From: Casp-actino8 sp037147055
GTDB taxonomy: Bacteria > Actinomycetota > Acidimicrobiia > Acidimicrobiales > Ilumatobacteraceae
Assembly (NCBI GenBank): GCA_037147055.1
Contig: JBAWVW010000104.1
Location: 1-5,084 of the forward strand
Length of the DNA: 5,084 nucleotides
Direction of reading: 5' to 3'
In this document: positions 5,020-5,084 of the stretch, in pieces
How the letters are laid out: each line of letters starts with the position of its first letter
Numbering within the stretch: position 1 is the first letter of the stretch
Made by a program: the position numbers and the translations under genes
The notes under the pieces: model-generated
The model's database searches: none
What the model saw: the letters and a program-made list of their open reading frames with translations, nothing else
What the model was told of the DNA's origin: nothing

Positions 5020-5084
5020 GTGTTACACGTTGAATTCACCGTTGAGCCCTTTGTTGAAGGTCATCCTGGCCCTCACGTTTTAGC
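5020..5084 (+). CDS. Probable thiamine-binding (MTH1187/YkoF-like) small protein, 5' part only
   Basis: GTG 5020 opens a frame that stays open to the window end (21 full codons). It reads (M)LHVEFTVEPFVEG followed by HPGPHVL. The VEFTVEPF strand resembles the N-terminus of small actinobacterial proteins annotated as thiamine-binding (MTH1187/YkoF fold, about 80-100 residues), which bind thiamine or a pyrimidine precursor in the cytoplasm. This is recognised from a short stretch by memory, so the family call is tentative although the frame itself looks real. The start is supported by the TACGAT -10 box spaced for leaderless transcription. It lies 20 bp after the WXG100 stop, but its own promoter suggests a separate transcription unit. 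Confidence 0.5.
   Translation, partial: MLHVEFTVEPFVEGHPGPHVL

Overview
The window looks like chromosomal DNA from an actinobacterium (Actinomycetota). This is inferred from an ESX/WXG100-type small protein, a CaiB/BaiF CoA-transferase beside an SDR enzyme of a type common in actinobacteria, GTG starts, and TANNNT-like -10 boxes placed exactly where leaderless transcripts would need them. By eye the base composition is moderate rather than very GC-rich, and the genes are packed tightly. That would fit a compact-genome, for example aquatic, actinobacterium, but no taxon can be named from the sequence alone. I see no tRNA or rRNA, insertion sequence, CRISPR array or long repeat.

Layout: (1) bases 1-59 are a short upstream stretch with a possible divergent gene start on the minus strand; (2) 60-710 (+) is a YczE/YitT-type membrane protein; (3) 707-1957 (-) is a CaiB/BaiF family III CoA-transferase; (4) 1958-2003 is a 46-bp divergent spacer holding a 19-bp inverted repeat; (5) 2004-2858 (+) is a short-chain dehydrogenase/reductase; (6) 2847-4082 (-) is an M20-family (M20D-like) amidohydrolase; (7) 4083-4129 is a second divergent spacer of 47 bp; (8) 4130-4642 (+) is a Nudix hydrolase resembling the YfcD subgroup; (9) 4715-4999 (+) is a WXG100 protein; (10) from 5020 to the end (+) is the start of a probable small thiamine-binding (MTH1187/YkoF-like) protein.

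The first five complete genes alternate strand (+ - + - +). Their convergent ends overlap by 4 and 12 bp, and their divergent starts lie 46 and 47 bp apart. These are therefore mostly single-gene transcription units, not one operon. The clearest functional pairing is the CoA-transferase and SDR, which diverge from a shared spacer with a near-perfect operator-like palindrome. Together they could activate a carboxylic acid as its CoA thioester and oxidise or reduce it, but the substrate is unknown. The amidohydrolase and Nudix genes share the second spacer but have no obvious metabolic link. The WXG100 gene stands without a partner or secretion genes in view.

I found no clearly novel multi-gene system. 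The best leads are the palindrome between the CoA-transferase and SDR, the two leaderless-type promoters, a possible MocR/GntR-type regulator diverging from the membrane protein, and the solitary WXG100 protein.
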